From assembly GCA_905234505.1 (NCBI GenBank), contig CAJOIA010000001.1, positions 1-44,629 of the forward strand: DNA of 44,629 nucleotides. Direction: 5' to 3'. This document shows positions 18,901-33,900 of this stretch, piece after piece (the stretch's first letter is position 1; every line of letters starts with the position of its first letter). The translations under genes were made by a program, and so were the position numbers. The DNA is from an uncultured Selenomonadaceae bacterium. GTDB lineage: Bacteria > Bacillota > Negativicutes > Selenomonadales > Selenomonadaceae. The notes beneath the pieces are model-generated. The model made no database searches and was not told where the DNA came from. It saw only the letters and a program-made list of their open reading frames with translations.

Positions 18901-21900
18901 GCGCCTGCAATAATGCTTACAGCGCCAGCACTACTACCGAGACTGATCTTGTCAGCGCCCGCGCCACCTTCAATATAATTTACTCCTTTTTCGACGATAA
19001 TGCTATCAACGCCGCTACCGCCATAAATTAAAACCCCACTGCCACCATTATTCTCAATGTAGTTTGTGCCGCTGTTGCCATAAATCACTGCGTTTTCGCC
19101 GGTATTGGTAACTTTGTCTGTGCCGTCGCCCAAGCTGATAATTGCATTTGCGCCCGCATTGTCGATCGTATCATTGCCCGCGCCTGCGTCAATAGTGACA
19201 CTTGCTGCGACATTGACAATCGTGTCATTACCTGCGCCACCATAAATTTCAACCAATGTTCCAGCATTATGAATAGTATCATTACCTGCCAATGCATTAA
19301 TAACATAATGCTCGCCTTCCTTGCCGTCTATCTTACCTTCGGCATGGGTTTCACTTTCTTCACCGGTGAATGTGCCATTATCGATTGAGTCATTACCAGC
19401 TGTACCAGGCATAACCTTCGGAATGCTAAATGATTTTTCCTCCGTCTTGCCGTTTTTCGAGATCTTGATTGACGTAGGAATGCTATTAGCATCGGGTGCT
19501 GTGCCGTCTTCCCAGATACCAAGATAACCTTTAAGCGTGACATTGCTGTTGCCAATGCTCAGCGCGAGTGAATAAGCTTGTACAGTATCCGTTCTGGAAG
19601 TACCTGTCTGGATGTAGTCTTTGACAACTTGATTTGGTGTAATATCAGCGACCTCAATGGTATCATTAAGAACTTCAATGACGTCTTTTTCTCTAAATCC
19701 CAAAATAACGTTGTTGTTGTAGCCATTGTCGAATTGATATGTAATAGCACCAGCCTCAGCTTTTACAGTCTCTGCATTAACGGTATCAGCGCCTGCGCCA
19801 ACGTTGACAGTGACGTTGCCGGAATTTTCACCGAGAATAATTGTATCCGCGTCTGCGCCGCCATAAATAATACCATTTGCAGCATCATTAGTAATTGTGT
19901 CGATACCAGCGCCGCCGTCAATTGTAAAGCCGGCTTCAGCAGTACCGGCGCCGTTGTTATAGATTGAATCTCTATCAGCACCGCCCATGAGCAGAGCAGA
20001 AGCACTGGAGTTTTCAATAGTATCCATACCAGCGCCACCGTCAACAGTAACGCCGGTAATCTTTGCAGGTGTGTTGTCCGTTGTTTCTGCAAGAACTTTG
20101 ATATAATCTCTGCCCGCCAAAGCGTTAGCATATTTACTGCTTGCTTCAACGATAATGTTATCATTTCCAGCAGTACCGACCAAAACCGAAGTCAAATCTG
20201 TTTCAACTGCCTCTTTATCGCCATTCTCAATATTAATCTTACTTGCTTCACCGTAGCCTTGAAGTGTGACATTGGTTGTACCAACCTTTACAACGAGATC
20301 ATAACGATCAGCTGCACCGCCGGATTGAGTTACTCTGACAACTGAATTTGCGTCCAAAGTGATATCAGACTCGCCGATATTGTGCAAAATATCGCTGGCT
20401 TTGAAGCCTTTGATAACGTTATTGCCATAGCCGGTATCAATTTCGTAAGTGATAGCATTGGTCTCGGAGACCACCTTTTCAGCATCAACTGTATCATTGC
20501 CTGCACCAACATTAATCACAATACCGCTAGAATCTGCACTAACGCTAATGAAGTCATTATCAGCGCCCGCATAAATTTTACCGCCAGGAGTCGTAATTCT
20601 GTCAGCGCCTGCGCCTGCGTCAATTGTGATGACATCTTTCTCACTGATAATTGTATCATTGCCAGCGCCTGCCACAATTGAAACGCTTGTACCGCTGTTA
20701 ATAATGCTGTCATTGCCTGCTCCGCCGTCAATTGTAACTTGATCGCCTTCATTGGTAATTATGTCATTATCTGCGCCGCCAATAATTTCTGTTTCATCAC
20801 CACTATTGACGATTCTGTCTGCACCTGCGCCACCGTCAATCTTGGAATTGGTACCGCTATTCTCAATCGTATCAGCGCCAGCCAAAGCGTTAATTTCATA
20901 TGCATCTTTGTCATTTGTTAAATTATCTGCACTAGCTGTACCGGTAATCCAATTACGAACTACGATATCATTGCCACCATCAACCTTAACTTTATAGCCA
21001 GCTTCGCCGTAACCTTGAAGAGTAACATTGCTATTGCCAATCTTAAGTACGAGGTCATTATAGATTTCAGTTACCGGAGTTTCGCCTTCGCTTGCAGCCT
21101 CTAATGTAACTGTACGTTGAACAACAGAAGAGTATGTAATCGGAGTAATAGTCGCGCCATTGAGCAATTGGATTGTATCGGTTGCAGAGAAGCCCTTGAT
21201 AACGTTGTTGTTGTATGTTCCGGCAAACTGATAAACATTGGTAGAGTTCTCATTTTCATTAATAATCGTATCAGTACCTGCGCCAACATCAACAGTAGCA
21301 TTACTGACTTCTGCGCCAAGCTTAATTGAATCGTTGCCAGCGCCGCCGGTTATGCTGACGTTAGAGCCTTCATTTTCAATTAAGTCATTACCTGCACCGG
21401 CGTCAATTACAACACTTTCTGCAGAATTTGTGATAGTGTCATTGCCTTCGCCTGCTTCGATTGAAACATCTGCAGCGTAGTTAATAATTTGCTCTGTACC
21501 TGCACCGCCACTGATATAAACTTTTTCGCCCGCAGTTTCATTTGTGATAATGTCGTCGCCTGCACCGCCATAGATTGAAGCGCCTTCGCCGGTGTTAATG
21601 AATGTATCGCTGTCATTGTCGCCATTCAGAACAACATTTTCGCCGCTGTTAGTAATTATATCAGCACCTGCGCCGCCGTTAACTGTGGATTTTTCGGCGG
21701 TATTGGTAATTGTATCGTTCCCATTAAGCGCATTAATTACATAGCCTCTCTTGGAATTTTCCAAAGCATCATGACTTGCAGTTCCGTTAGTAATCTTCGG
21801 CCAGCTGACTGTAGTCTCATTGCCGTCTTTGTCAATAACTTGAATTTCTTCAAGATCGTCATCAACGTCTGAAAGCAACAATCTGGAAGATCCAATCGTG

Positions 21901-24900
21901 ATTGAAACATTATTATTATTATCGTCGCGAGTAACATTAACAACATTGGTAGTTGTATCGAGCTTAAGCTTGTCAAATGCCGTGAATCCAGTAATCGTAT
22001 CGTTGCCGTCATTTCTGCCAATTTCATAGATATAAGCATTTTCTTCATCAGAGGTATGTGTTCCAAATTCAACGATATCATCGCCAGCGCCTGCGTTAAT
22101 TGTGACATTTTCGCCGGAAACTGAAATTGTATCAGCGCCCTTGCCGCCATAAATTGAAACTTCATTGCCGCTATTGGTAATTTCGTCTGCATCGTCGCCC
22201 GCGTCAATGGTAACATTTGCCGCGCTGTTAACGATTGTATCGCTACCTTCGCCGGTAATAATGGTAGTTCTAATTGCGTTGTTGGTAATGTTGTCATCGC
22301 CAGCGCCCGCGTTAATATAAACATCAGCTGCTTTTGCGTCAACTACGATGGTATCAGAACCTTCGCCGCCGTCCACAGTGACAAATTCACCGCTAATTTG
22401 AATGTTATCATTGCCCTTCTCCGCATTAACGGTAACGTTATTGCCACCAACTTGAATTTCATCGTTGCCGCCGTTAAGGCTAATGAATACATTATTGCCA
22501 GTGGAATGAAGCGAATCATCTGTACTATCAGCAGAGCCTTTAATTGTGAAATCGCTCTTGCCTTGATCGTCATAAGAATTACCAATACTACCACTACTAA
22601 GCTGTACAACGCGCGGAATGCTGACTTCTTCGCCATTAATCTTGATTACGCCTCTCTCGTAATTGATACCATCGAGTGTCAAAGCATTTGTATTATTGTT
22701 TTTAATAACAAGGTTGCCGTCAACAAGGTCAAATGTGTAATTAACATTCTTTGCAATTTGCAATTCGTCAGTATCTTGGAAGTTTTGAATAGTATCATTA
22801 CCTTTGCCGTCATACACAAAGACATTACTGCCGGCTGCGCTACCAATAAGCAGATCGTCCTTTGCTCCGCCGTCAAGAGTAACATTGCTTGCACCGCTGT
22901 CAAGTGAAATTGTGTCTTTACCATCTCCGCCGACAATTGAAGCACCACTGCCGCTATTGAGAATCAGATCATCGTCGTTTCCTGCCAAAATTATAGCATT
23001 AGCGCCGGAGTTGGTGATTGTGTCAGCGCCGCCCGCAGCGCTAATAGTGAAGTCATCCTTAGAATTAGTGATATTTTCAGCAGCGTCAGTACCAATTATA
23101 GCGTTTGGAACTTCAATACCTGCATCTGCTCCTACAGCATTGCCGCTACTATCGATAACATTAAGCTCAATACCGGTTTCAATTCCAGCAAGAATCAATG
23201 TGCCATAAGATTTATCGTTGGTCTTGAAGTTGATTGTCAAGCCACTTGCGGTTTGTTTAGTGTCGCTGACTTCAACGTCCGCGGGCAATTGCAAAGTATC
23301 ATCTGAAGTGAATCCAAAGATAGTATCAACGCCTTCACTGATTTCAAAAATGTTACCTTTACCATTATTGTGAATGGCATCCTCTTCTTTGCCAGTAACA
23401 ACCGTAACACCGCTTGCTTCACCCGCGAGGCTAACAACGTTTCTACCTGCGCCTACGTCAATATAAGCATTGTCTGCGCTGTTGAAGATTGTATCATTGC
23501 CGTCGCCGCCATAAATTGTAGCATTTGCAGCTTCCGCGTCGTTGACAACTGAATCATTATCTACTCCGCCGATAATTACAGCATTTTCAGCGTTGTTGGT
23601 AACGTTGTCTTTACCTGCGCCCGCGTCAATCGTTGTGCCTTTAGCGTTATTGACAATGGTATCATCGCCCTTGAACAATTCAACAAGGTAATTTTCTTTA
23701 TCAGAATCCCAAGTGATATTATCAGCAGTAGAGGTATCCTTGCCCTTATAATAGCGTGGGACAGGAATTTCTGCTGTAGAAGAATCGGAGAATACCGCAT
23801 TAATAGTTGCACCAGGAGCAATATCTTTGATAACAATTCGAGTAGAATCTGCTGTAATTGTGATATCTTCCAAAGCGGTAGCAGTGTCAATTCCGCTAGA
23901 AGCAGTTGCAAAGTTCGCTATAGCCCCATTGAATACAAGTGCATCATTGCTTGTAAATCCGAAGATTGTATCATTGCCGCTGTTGGAGTCATAAACGAAG
24001 GTATTGCCGCTTGTGGCTGCGTTATAAATGGTATCGTTACCAAGTCCACCGATAACGGTAACGTCCGCTGCCGTCGAAGTGAGCGAAACCAAATCGTTGC
24101 CTACGCCAGCATCAATGAAAGCTCTGGCGCCGTTGTTGTAAATTACATCGTTACCCGCTTTCGCATCGATTGTTACGCGGTTGCCGTCGTTAGTAATTGT
24201 GTCGTGTTTAGTGGTGCTTGTAACGCCGGTAAGAATATAATCATCGATATCGTCGCCCTTATTAATGAGTTGTTCGCCTTCAGTTGCAACTTTTTCTTTC
24301 GGAGCAGTTATATCAGCGCCTGAAATGTTTTTGAGACCAATTAAAGTCTTTTCAGCAAGCGGATATTTATCAAGCATAAGTTTAATGACGCCTGTTTGCG
24401 TTGTCTTTGTCTCATCGGTGGCGTCAACTGTACCCAAAGTTACGCTAAAGCTGTCAGCCAACATTTCACTACTGATAACTTTAACATCACTAAGGACGAA
24501 TTTATCAGTATCCGGATTGAAACTATAAATTATATCATTTCCGCTTGTAGAGTCATATTCATAGGTAGCGTTATTGCCACTGCCATAAATAGTATCATTG
24601 CCAGCGCCGCCATTGACAATTGCATTTTCAGCGTCTGCGCCAAGACTAATCATATCATTGCCCTTGCCGCCAAAGATTGAAACATCTGCGCCACTGTTAA
24701 TAATGCTGTCGTTATCGTCGCCCGCGTTAATTGTAACCGCTTCTGCGTTGTTGGTGTAACTGTCTGTGCCCTTGCCCAAATTGACTTGGAAACCGTTCCA
24801 AGCAGTATTTGTAGCTTTGTCGTTCGAGTCTGTGCCGACAATAAGTTTTTCAGCCTGAATAGGCTCCTCGTCGTTGAGCACTTCAATATATTGCGCTTCA

Positions 24901-27900
24901 GTGTTGGCATCGCCTTCGGACAAGTCATATTTTGGATTAAGAGCTCGAACATTAATATTAATACCAGCTTCAACGTCCTTCAAAATAACGGTAGAAGTAG
25001 TATTCGTAGCGCCTTTGAATTTAAAGGTGACGTCTTCAAGACCGGTGTTTGTATCAATGCCGCCGGAAGTTATAGTTACATTGGAATTTTCGCCAGTGAG
25101 AACAACTTCACCTTTGATAACGAGCGTATCATTTGCTTTGAATCCAACAATAACATCATTGCCTTCACTAGCGACAGAATCGCGTTTTTTATTGTCACCA
25201 CTTTCAGCTCTTGCTTCTTGGTAATTCTGGTAGAAGTAGACATTGCCTGCGGTATTTTCACCAACATTGATGGTATCGTTGCCAGCGCCGCCGTCAACAG
25301 TCGTCATTTCAACTGTACCAGTGAGGTTGATAATATCGTTGCCAGCTCCTGCGTTAATTTTGGTATTATCGCCAGAGTTGGAAATAGTATCGTTACCCTC
25401 GTTCGAGTTAACTACTACATTCAAGCCGCTATTTGTAATCTTGTCAGCTTGACTGCTACCAGTAATTTTATAATCGTCATTTGCATTATCAAGAGTTGCC
25501 GCGACATTTGTACTGGCGTTAAGCTCAGTGGGAACGTCAACTGTTTTGTCATTGATATTTAATTGAGTCAAACTTGCAGAGATACCTTTAATTCTAATAA
25601 GTGTTTGAGTATCTTTTTTAATGAGGAGGTCGGACTTGGTTTCGCCATTTTCTTGATAAGATTCAATTTCAAGATCTGTTGAAGCGATAGCTACATTAGC
25701 TGTAGTACCATCAGTAATTTTGACAATCTTAATCACGTCGTCAGCATTAAAGTCATAAATAACGTCTGTGCCATCACCATCAGCAGCAGTTTCGTTGTAA
25801 GTGTAATAGTAGGTATGAGCTGCTTCATCGCCATAAATGGTATCATTGCCCTCGCCGCCGCTAACAGTAACACCGCCAGCTGCTCCGCTAAGATTGATAA
25901 CATCATTGCCATCTTCGCCGAAAATTGAAACATTAACGCCGACATTGGTGATAGTATCAGCGCCCGCGCCGCCATAAATTTCAACGTCATCGCCGCTATT
26001 TTCAATTGAATCAGTGCCTGCTCCACCGGTAACATTGAATCCTTCATGATCTTCGGTTGTAACGAGCGTTGATTTCTTTGTTTCGGTGGTGATAATTTGA
26101 CGTGGAATGGTGAGTTCTTTTGCAGCTTCGGCTATATCTGCTTTTGCTGTGGCTATATCTGCTTCTGCTGCGGCTTTGGCTGTGTCGTCACTTGCCTTTT
26201 CCGCTGCTTCTTTGGCGGCTGTTGCTGTTGCCAAGTCTGACTGTGCTTTTGTTAAATCTTCCACTACGTAGACAGTAAATTTGGTATCAGCAGTAACTTC
26301 TTTCAAAGTAATTGTGTTGGAAGCATCAATCTTGATAATGAGGTCTGTCTTGACAGTATCGCCGTCCATATAGGAAGAAAGCACTGTACTATCAGACAAA
26401 GCATAATCCGTTGGCAATTTGCTCAATGCAATGCTGTCACCGTCAGCAATACCATAGATAATGTCTTTGTTGTCGCCTTTAGCATATTGATAGAGGATTG
26501 CATTGGTATGGTCAGTAGCTGTAATGGTGTCGTCGCCAGCGCCCGCGATAATAGTGACATTTTCAGGATCGCCAGAAATATTAATAACGTCTTTGCCAGC
26601 GCCGCCACTGATTGAAGCAGCATTTGCAGAGTTATTAATGGTATCGGCATTGGCTGAACCTTCAATGAGTGCATTGTCATCAGTGTTGGTGACCTTATTG
26701 CTATTTTCCGAAAGTCTAACAACATTAGCTACGGTTGCTATAGCGCCTGAAGCATGTTCTGTATCAATAATCGTGTAAGTTGTACCAGCCGAAAGCGTAT
26801 TCGTTGAATCTGGGAGGAGGTAAACGCTTCCGCCGCCACTCAAGCTAATGTAAGAATGATGTTTAGCGTCAACAGTGAGATTGTAACCAGCACCTGCAGC
26901 GCCATCGAGGCTGATTGTATCTTTTTCATTGAAGCCGTAAATTGTATCTTTGCCGTTGTCTTTTACTGCAAATTGATAAACGTGACCAGCTTCATCAGCA
27001 TAAATAGCGTCATTACCTGCGCCACCAAAGACGGTGACATTGTCAACTGCGCCTTCAAGGGTAATCTTATCAGCACCGGCGCCGCCATTAATGGATACAT
27101 ATTCGCCGGAATTTCTAATCTTATCATCGCCATTGCCAGCTTCAATAATCAAAGGATCGCCTGCACTTGCACCTTCGAGCGGATCTGTTTCATCGTCACC
27201 GACATTAACAATTGTATCAGCTTTGTCAGTACCCTTAAGTTTTCTTTCAATCGAATTATTTTCGGTCAAAGCTGTAAAGTTTGTGCCGTCAGTTGAAGTT
27301 GAAATCTTGAGCGCTTGACCAGGAGTAATATCTTTGAGAACAACAGCTGCGCCGGTGATTGTAATTGTGACATCTTGTGTGCCGTCTGCGTTACCTGTCA
27401 AATTAATGTTCTCTCCATTGAACTTGTCAGCAATGCCAGCAGCGCCAACAAACTGCAATTTGTCAGTTGCATAATTGAATCCGGTAATGGTTGTATTGCC
27501 GTCGTTTTCGGTAATTTGATAAGTATTGCCAACCTCGCTGTTATTAGCCTTAATTACATCGTTGCCTGTGCCGGTCTTTATGGTATTGCCGCTTGCGTCT
27601 GCTCCGAGCGAAACAGTATCGTTGCCAGCGCCCGCGTCAATAATTGAAGTACTTGCCTCAACTTTGATAAGGTCATTGCCTGCTTTTGCGTCAATATTGA
27701 AATTAGCTTCATCTTCGCCAAGAGTGATAGTGTCAGCATTTGCTGTGCCTAATTTAGTGCGAAGTTTTGCTTTGTCAGCATCATCCAATAGTTTGCCATT
27801 AACGTTGAAGACAGCGTCGCCAGAAACCGGTACAAGTTTTTTGCCTGTTTCGTCATATTTCTTGAGCAATACAGTAGTGGTGCCGTTAGAAATCTTAAAG

Positions 27901-30900
27901 GCGTCATTGGTCATTTCGTAGGTCAGAGTACCTTTGAATTCAATATTGTCACTTTCAGTAATGCCAATAATGACATTTTCGCCTTCATTGTCTCCGAAGT
28001 AATAAGTATTGCCGCCTTCAGTATTTGCGTAGATAGTATCATTGCCCGTGCCAGAAATAACTGTAACATTATTGGCTTCTGCACCGAGTGAAATAATATC
28101 TTTGCCGGTGTCGGCTGTAACAGAGATATTTGAAGATTGGACAGTAATTTTATCGTCGCCCGCGCCTAAGCTTACATTGTAGCCGTCATGGTCGCCGCTG
28201 AATGTAAGGCTATCAGCAGTAATTTTTCCAAGATAAACTTTGGGCATTGTTTCATAACCTGTAGCAGTAATTGCCTGCAAATTGCCATCAGCATCTTGAC
28301 ATGCGAAATGAATTTCTGTGTCAGGTGCAACATCTCTAAGCGTGATAACATTGTTGCTGCTCAATGAAACCTGCAAATCGTTATTGACCAAACCGTCAAC
28401 AGTGCTATTCTTGGCATTTGCTATTAAACTGATCTTATTTTCCAAGTTGTCTATATTAGCAGTGCCGAGCACGATTGTATCATTCTTGCCAATACCAACA
28501 ATGACGTCTTTGCCAATCTTATCGGTCTCGGTATAGATAATCTTGTTTGCGCCGCTGCGATCTGCACTGCCGCCAATGCTGATTGTATCTTCAGCCGCTG
28601 AAGCCGCACCGGTAGCTTCGTCATTGTCAGCATAAATCACGTTTTCTGTTACATCGCCGGAAACTTTGATAATGTCTTTGCCTGCGCCGCCATAAATTGT
28701 AACTTTGTCCGCATTGCTGGTAATTGTATCTGCGTTTGCTAAACCTTGAACTTTGTACTCTGCTTCATCTGCAACAAGCGCTTCTGCTTTGGCAGTGCCC
28801 AATACAAGTTTTTCAGCAACAATCTTAGTTGCATCTCCAGAACCGATATCGGAACCATCAGCCTTAGCAAATTTAATTTCAGTTCCAACTTCAATATTCT
28901 TGAGTGTCAAAGTCTTAGCCGCGCCGCCCAGCGTAAAGATATAATCTAAGCCGCCTTCGTTATTCTTAACAATATCTGTCTTATATTTGTCGTTCGAACT
29001 ATTAACATCCGCGATACCATCCAATTGGGTGGGATCAATCAAAATTATGTCACCGGTCTTGAAGCCATACAAAACATCAGCGCCGTCCGGATCGGTATAA
29101 TCATAAACATGTCCGCCAGTCGCCGCGTCGTCATCAGTTCTATCGGTGTCTACGCGGATTGTATCTGCGCCCTTGCCAGCATTAATTGTAACCGCTTGAG
29201 CGTCTGCACTGAGTGAAATTAAATCTTTGCCGTCGCCGCCCTCAATCGTAACAATGCTGCCGTCGTTATAAATCTTGTCGTCGCCCGCGCCTGCAACAAT
29301 TGAAATCTTATCAGTTCCTTCCGCTGTGCCGCTTGCATGATTAGTGATAACGTCATTAGCTGCGCCAGCATCAATTGTGTAACCGGTATTGTCAATACCT
29401 TTCTCGTTGTTTGCATTCAGCGTAAGAGTATCGGCTTTGCTCGTTCCGAAATAAATTCTTGGTGCTGTGAAGGTAGTAGTTTCGGTTCCTTCGCCATGTT
29501 TAACCATTTGTCCCTTAGTTTCGCCTTCTCCACTAATGATTGCAAATTGAATCTTAGTATCCGGAGCAAGAGATTTGAGTGTAAGAGAATTATTGCCGCT
29601 ACCAATTACAAGGTCATTATTAACGCCGGAAGTACCGCCGGATATCAACTTATTTAATGCGTCCTGATCTTCAGGAATACTGGCGTTATCAAGAATAATC
29701 GTATCACTAGAACTGAAGCCATAGATAACATTTTTGCCGGTAAGAGTGCTGAAATTATAAACGTGACCTTTAGGCTCTTCTGCGCCGCCATAAACGCTGA
29801 TTGTATCGTCGCCTTTGCCCGCTGTGATTGTAACGTCGCTTGCTTCGTCGCTAACATAAATCTTATCGCTACCATCGCCAGCATCGAAAACAATACCATT
29901 TGCGCCAAGCGTTACAGTATCGTCACCTGTACCTGCATTGATTGTATAACTCTCATATGTTTCGCCGGTGAAGTCTAATTTATCTTTGCCAGTTGTGCCA
30001 GTGTAAATACTCGGAACGGTATCAACAATATCTTTACTATTATTGTCTTTAGCCGGCTTATAAGGATTTTCTGTGTCGCTAGAATCTAAAGTAGCGTAAT
30101 TAATGACAACGCCAGCAGCAACATCTTTCAGCGTTATGGTATTGTCGTCGCTCGTGAATACAACATCACTATGATTGCTACCGCTAATAGTATTAAATGT
30201 TGGATCTGTACTAAAATAATAATCCGAAGGCAATACGAGGGTATCACTGGAATTAAAGCCAACTACAACATTCTTGCCTGTAAATGTACTAAAGTCATAA
30301 ATGTGACCTTTTGCATCTTGTTCATTGACTGGAGAATTATAAACAATCGTGTCATTGCCTGCGCCAGGTGTAACAGTAACATCAGAAGCCGTTGAACTAA
30401 GGCTGACATAATCATTGCCATCGCCTGCGTTAATTACAGCTGAACTTGCATCATTGAAGATTGAATCATTGCCAGTGCCAGCGTTTACTGTGACATTGGT
30501 AATTTCGCTACCAGTAACAGAAACTTTGTTGTTACCGTCACCGGTTTCAATAACTGCGTCGTTTGCTGAAACTCGGATTGTATCGTTACCTGCGCCTGCT
30601 TTAATGGTATAGTCGGCGTAAGCTTCTCCCGCCGGTAAAGTAATTTTGTCAGCTTTTTCTGTGCCGTGAATTATCTTCTTTGTAGTGTAAGCCTCAGTTA
30701 TGTCATCATCAGTGATAACCTCGAGCTTTTTGTCGGAGTCAAGGGTTGCTACTTTGATTTCAAAGCCAGCCTCGATATCTTTCAAAGTTATAGTGTATTC
30801 GCCGGATTTAAGCTTAATGTCATTATTTGTAATGCCGTCAACAACGCTGTTTTTGGCATCGCTTATTGACGTAAGTTTATCATCACTTGAAACTTCATTG

Positions 30901-33900
30901 AGAACGAGAATATCACTTGCAGTAAAGCCGTAAATTGTAACATTACCTTCAATATCTGCTGCACTGAAGTCATAAACCCGATTGACGCCATCATCTGCAC
31001 TGCCATTAACGATGATTGTATCACTGCCCGCTGAGCCGACAACTGTAACATCGGAAGCTTTTTCGCCTTTATCGTTGAAGTTATACAGGTAAATCTTATC
31101 GTCACCAGCGCCACCATCAATTGAAGCCACTGCGCCATAGTTGCGAATTGTATCAGCGCCATCTCCGCCAGAAATTGAAACTTCATTGCCGCTATTGATA
31201 ATGAGGTCGTTGTCATTCTTACCTTCAAGTTTGAAACCATCTTCAGTGTTGTTAATGGTGTCTTTGCCTGTGGAACCGACCCAAGCTTTTTCAACTTCAA
31301 CATCCGAAGCATTGGCGACATAAGCTTTAGCTACAGTGGTGCCAGTTTCTATTTTAATCTGGTTGCCTGTAATATAAGCCGCGTCTTTAATTGTGATAGA
31401 ACCAGTTAATTTATCCCCATCCTCAACTGTCCATTTCTTTTCTGTTTCTTCATAAGTGGCTGTCTTTGCAAATTTAATGATAAGATCTTTACCAGATTTT
31501 TCGATGTAGTATGCATTACTTCCTGTACCCGTATCACTTACGCCGATAACAAGCGTATCAGTTGCATTGAAGCCATAAATGACATCGTCGCCATCAGTGC
31601 CTTGCTGATATTCATAAACATGACCGACGCCGCCTTCCATTGTAGCGTAAATAGTATCATTGCCCGCTCCGCCGGAAATAGTGACGTTACTGGAAACATT
31701 ATCAACAAAGATCTTATCGTTGCCGTCGCCGCCGGAAATATATGCATGTTCTACACCGGACGTGCCGATTGTGTCATTGCCGCCCTCTGCCATTAAACTA
31801 TATTGACGTACAGCAATGTTTGTATCAGTTGCTGCGTACAGTTCAGACAATTTACCGTCTTCAATATCTTCAGCTGTGAGAGAAATTCTTTGATTGCTGC
31901 TTGTACCGTACTTGACATAAGGAACAATATAAATGCTTGCTTTGTTCTTTTGTCCGTCAGTTGCATCATCCGTATTATAAATTTCATTGTACGCCTTAGG
32001 ATCTGATGATGGTGTCACACTTGCTTGGTGAATAACAGTCTCACCAGGTTTGACATTTGCCAGCGTAATTTTACCGCTATCATTTGGTAAAGTGATAATC
32101 AGGTTAAAGGTCTTGCCGTCCGCAGAAACGCTAATCTCGGTAGTATCAGAACTATTAAGATTGAAAGCCTTATTATCAACATTTGGCAAAACGAGCGTAT
32201 CATTGGAATTGTACCCATAAATAGTATCATTGCCAATGACATTAGCTTTGCTTGTAGCAGCCTCATATGCAGAAGCGAAATCGTAAATGTGACCGACAGG
32301 ATCTTCAGAATCTGCACCAACAACGCTGATAACATCATTACCCAAACCAGCTTCAACGGTTACTTTTTCTGCGCGAGTGGCAGCATCATCTACATTATTG
32401 TCATAGAGATAAATCTTGTCATCGCCAGCGCCCGCAACGATTGAAACGTCAGAGCCATAATTGTAAATGACATCGTTGCCCGAGAATTTTGCTCCATTTG
32501 CTGTATCAGAATCAAAGTAGTCTTCGCCAATCTTGCGCATGTCGCTGAAAATATTGGTCTTGTTAGCGTAGTTATAAATAACATCGTTTCCGGCGTCACC
32601 AAGTACTGTAAATTCATCGCTACCAGAAGCAATCTTAATTGTATCTTGACCAGCAGTGCCAATATATTCTTTATTAGCATCTACTTGGTAATTATGGGCA
32701 TATGCATCTGCCAAAGTTGTTCCAGAATTCAAATTAATACCTTGCAGACCGGCAACATCTTTGAGTGTGATTCTTCCGGATTCGGCGCTACCATCTGCAG
32801 ACACGGTAAAGATAACGTCATTGCCGGAAATTGAAGCAAATCCCACTGCTGCGTCGGTGCTGCCAACATTAACAACAAGCGTATCAGTTGCTTGGAAACC
32901 ATAAATGATATCGTTGCCGTCACCAATATTGTATTCAAATTTATGACCAACAGCATCTGTACCGTCTGGCAGAACAGTAGGAGCTATGATAACGTCATCG
33001 CCCTGTCCAGCGTTAACTGTTACGCCGGTTGCAACATTGTCAAGGTTAATTGTGTCATTGCCCTCACCAGCGTCAATGTAAACAGAATTGATACCATTAT
33101 TGGTGATATTGTCACTGCCGCCCTGCGCGGAAAGTGTATATCCATCGCTATATCCGTCAACTATATTAGCTACATCATTTCTATCGATAACAAGATCGGT
33201 ATCAGCGCTCTTTTCGCCGTACTTAATGAACGGAACAACGAATACGTCATTTTCATTTGACTCAAGCGAAGCGTAAGTACTATTGTCAAACTGTGCTTGA
33301 TGAATCTTTGTCTGACCAATCTTGATATCTTTCAGCGTTACGGTATTACCTGCGCCATCAATTGTAATCTTCAGATCGTCTGTGCCGTCGTCGTCATTAT
33401 GGATTATTTCCCTGCTGCTAAAGCCAAGTTTATTTGTATCTGTAACAACAATAGTATCATTGTCATTGAATCCATAAATTACATCCGCGCCATTGCCGCC
33501 GTTGTGGAAGTCGTAAATATGTCCAACAGGATTATCGACGTCTGCACCAACAACACTGACAGTATCATTGCCCGCGCCTGCCGTGACTGTAATGCCAGAA
33601 GCTTTGTCGCCTTCAGAATTTTCGTCATAGAGGTAGATAAAGTCATTGCCGTCGCCTGCACTTATTGAAACCTTCGCGCCGTAGTTAGTAATAGTGTCTT
33701 TTCCTTCGCCGCCGTCAATGGTTGTGTCAGAACCGCTGTTAACAATTAAATCATTGCCGTTTGCACCAGAAATATTGAAGCCAGCAACAGCATTGGTGAC
33801 AGTTTCAGCTGTAGCCCTGCCGGTGTAGGTCTTATCAAATGTGAAAGTTTCAGCACTAGAACCAGAGTTATCTTGAGCATTACCATTAATGCTAATCTTA

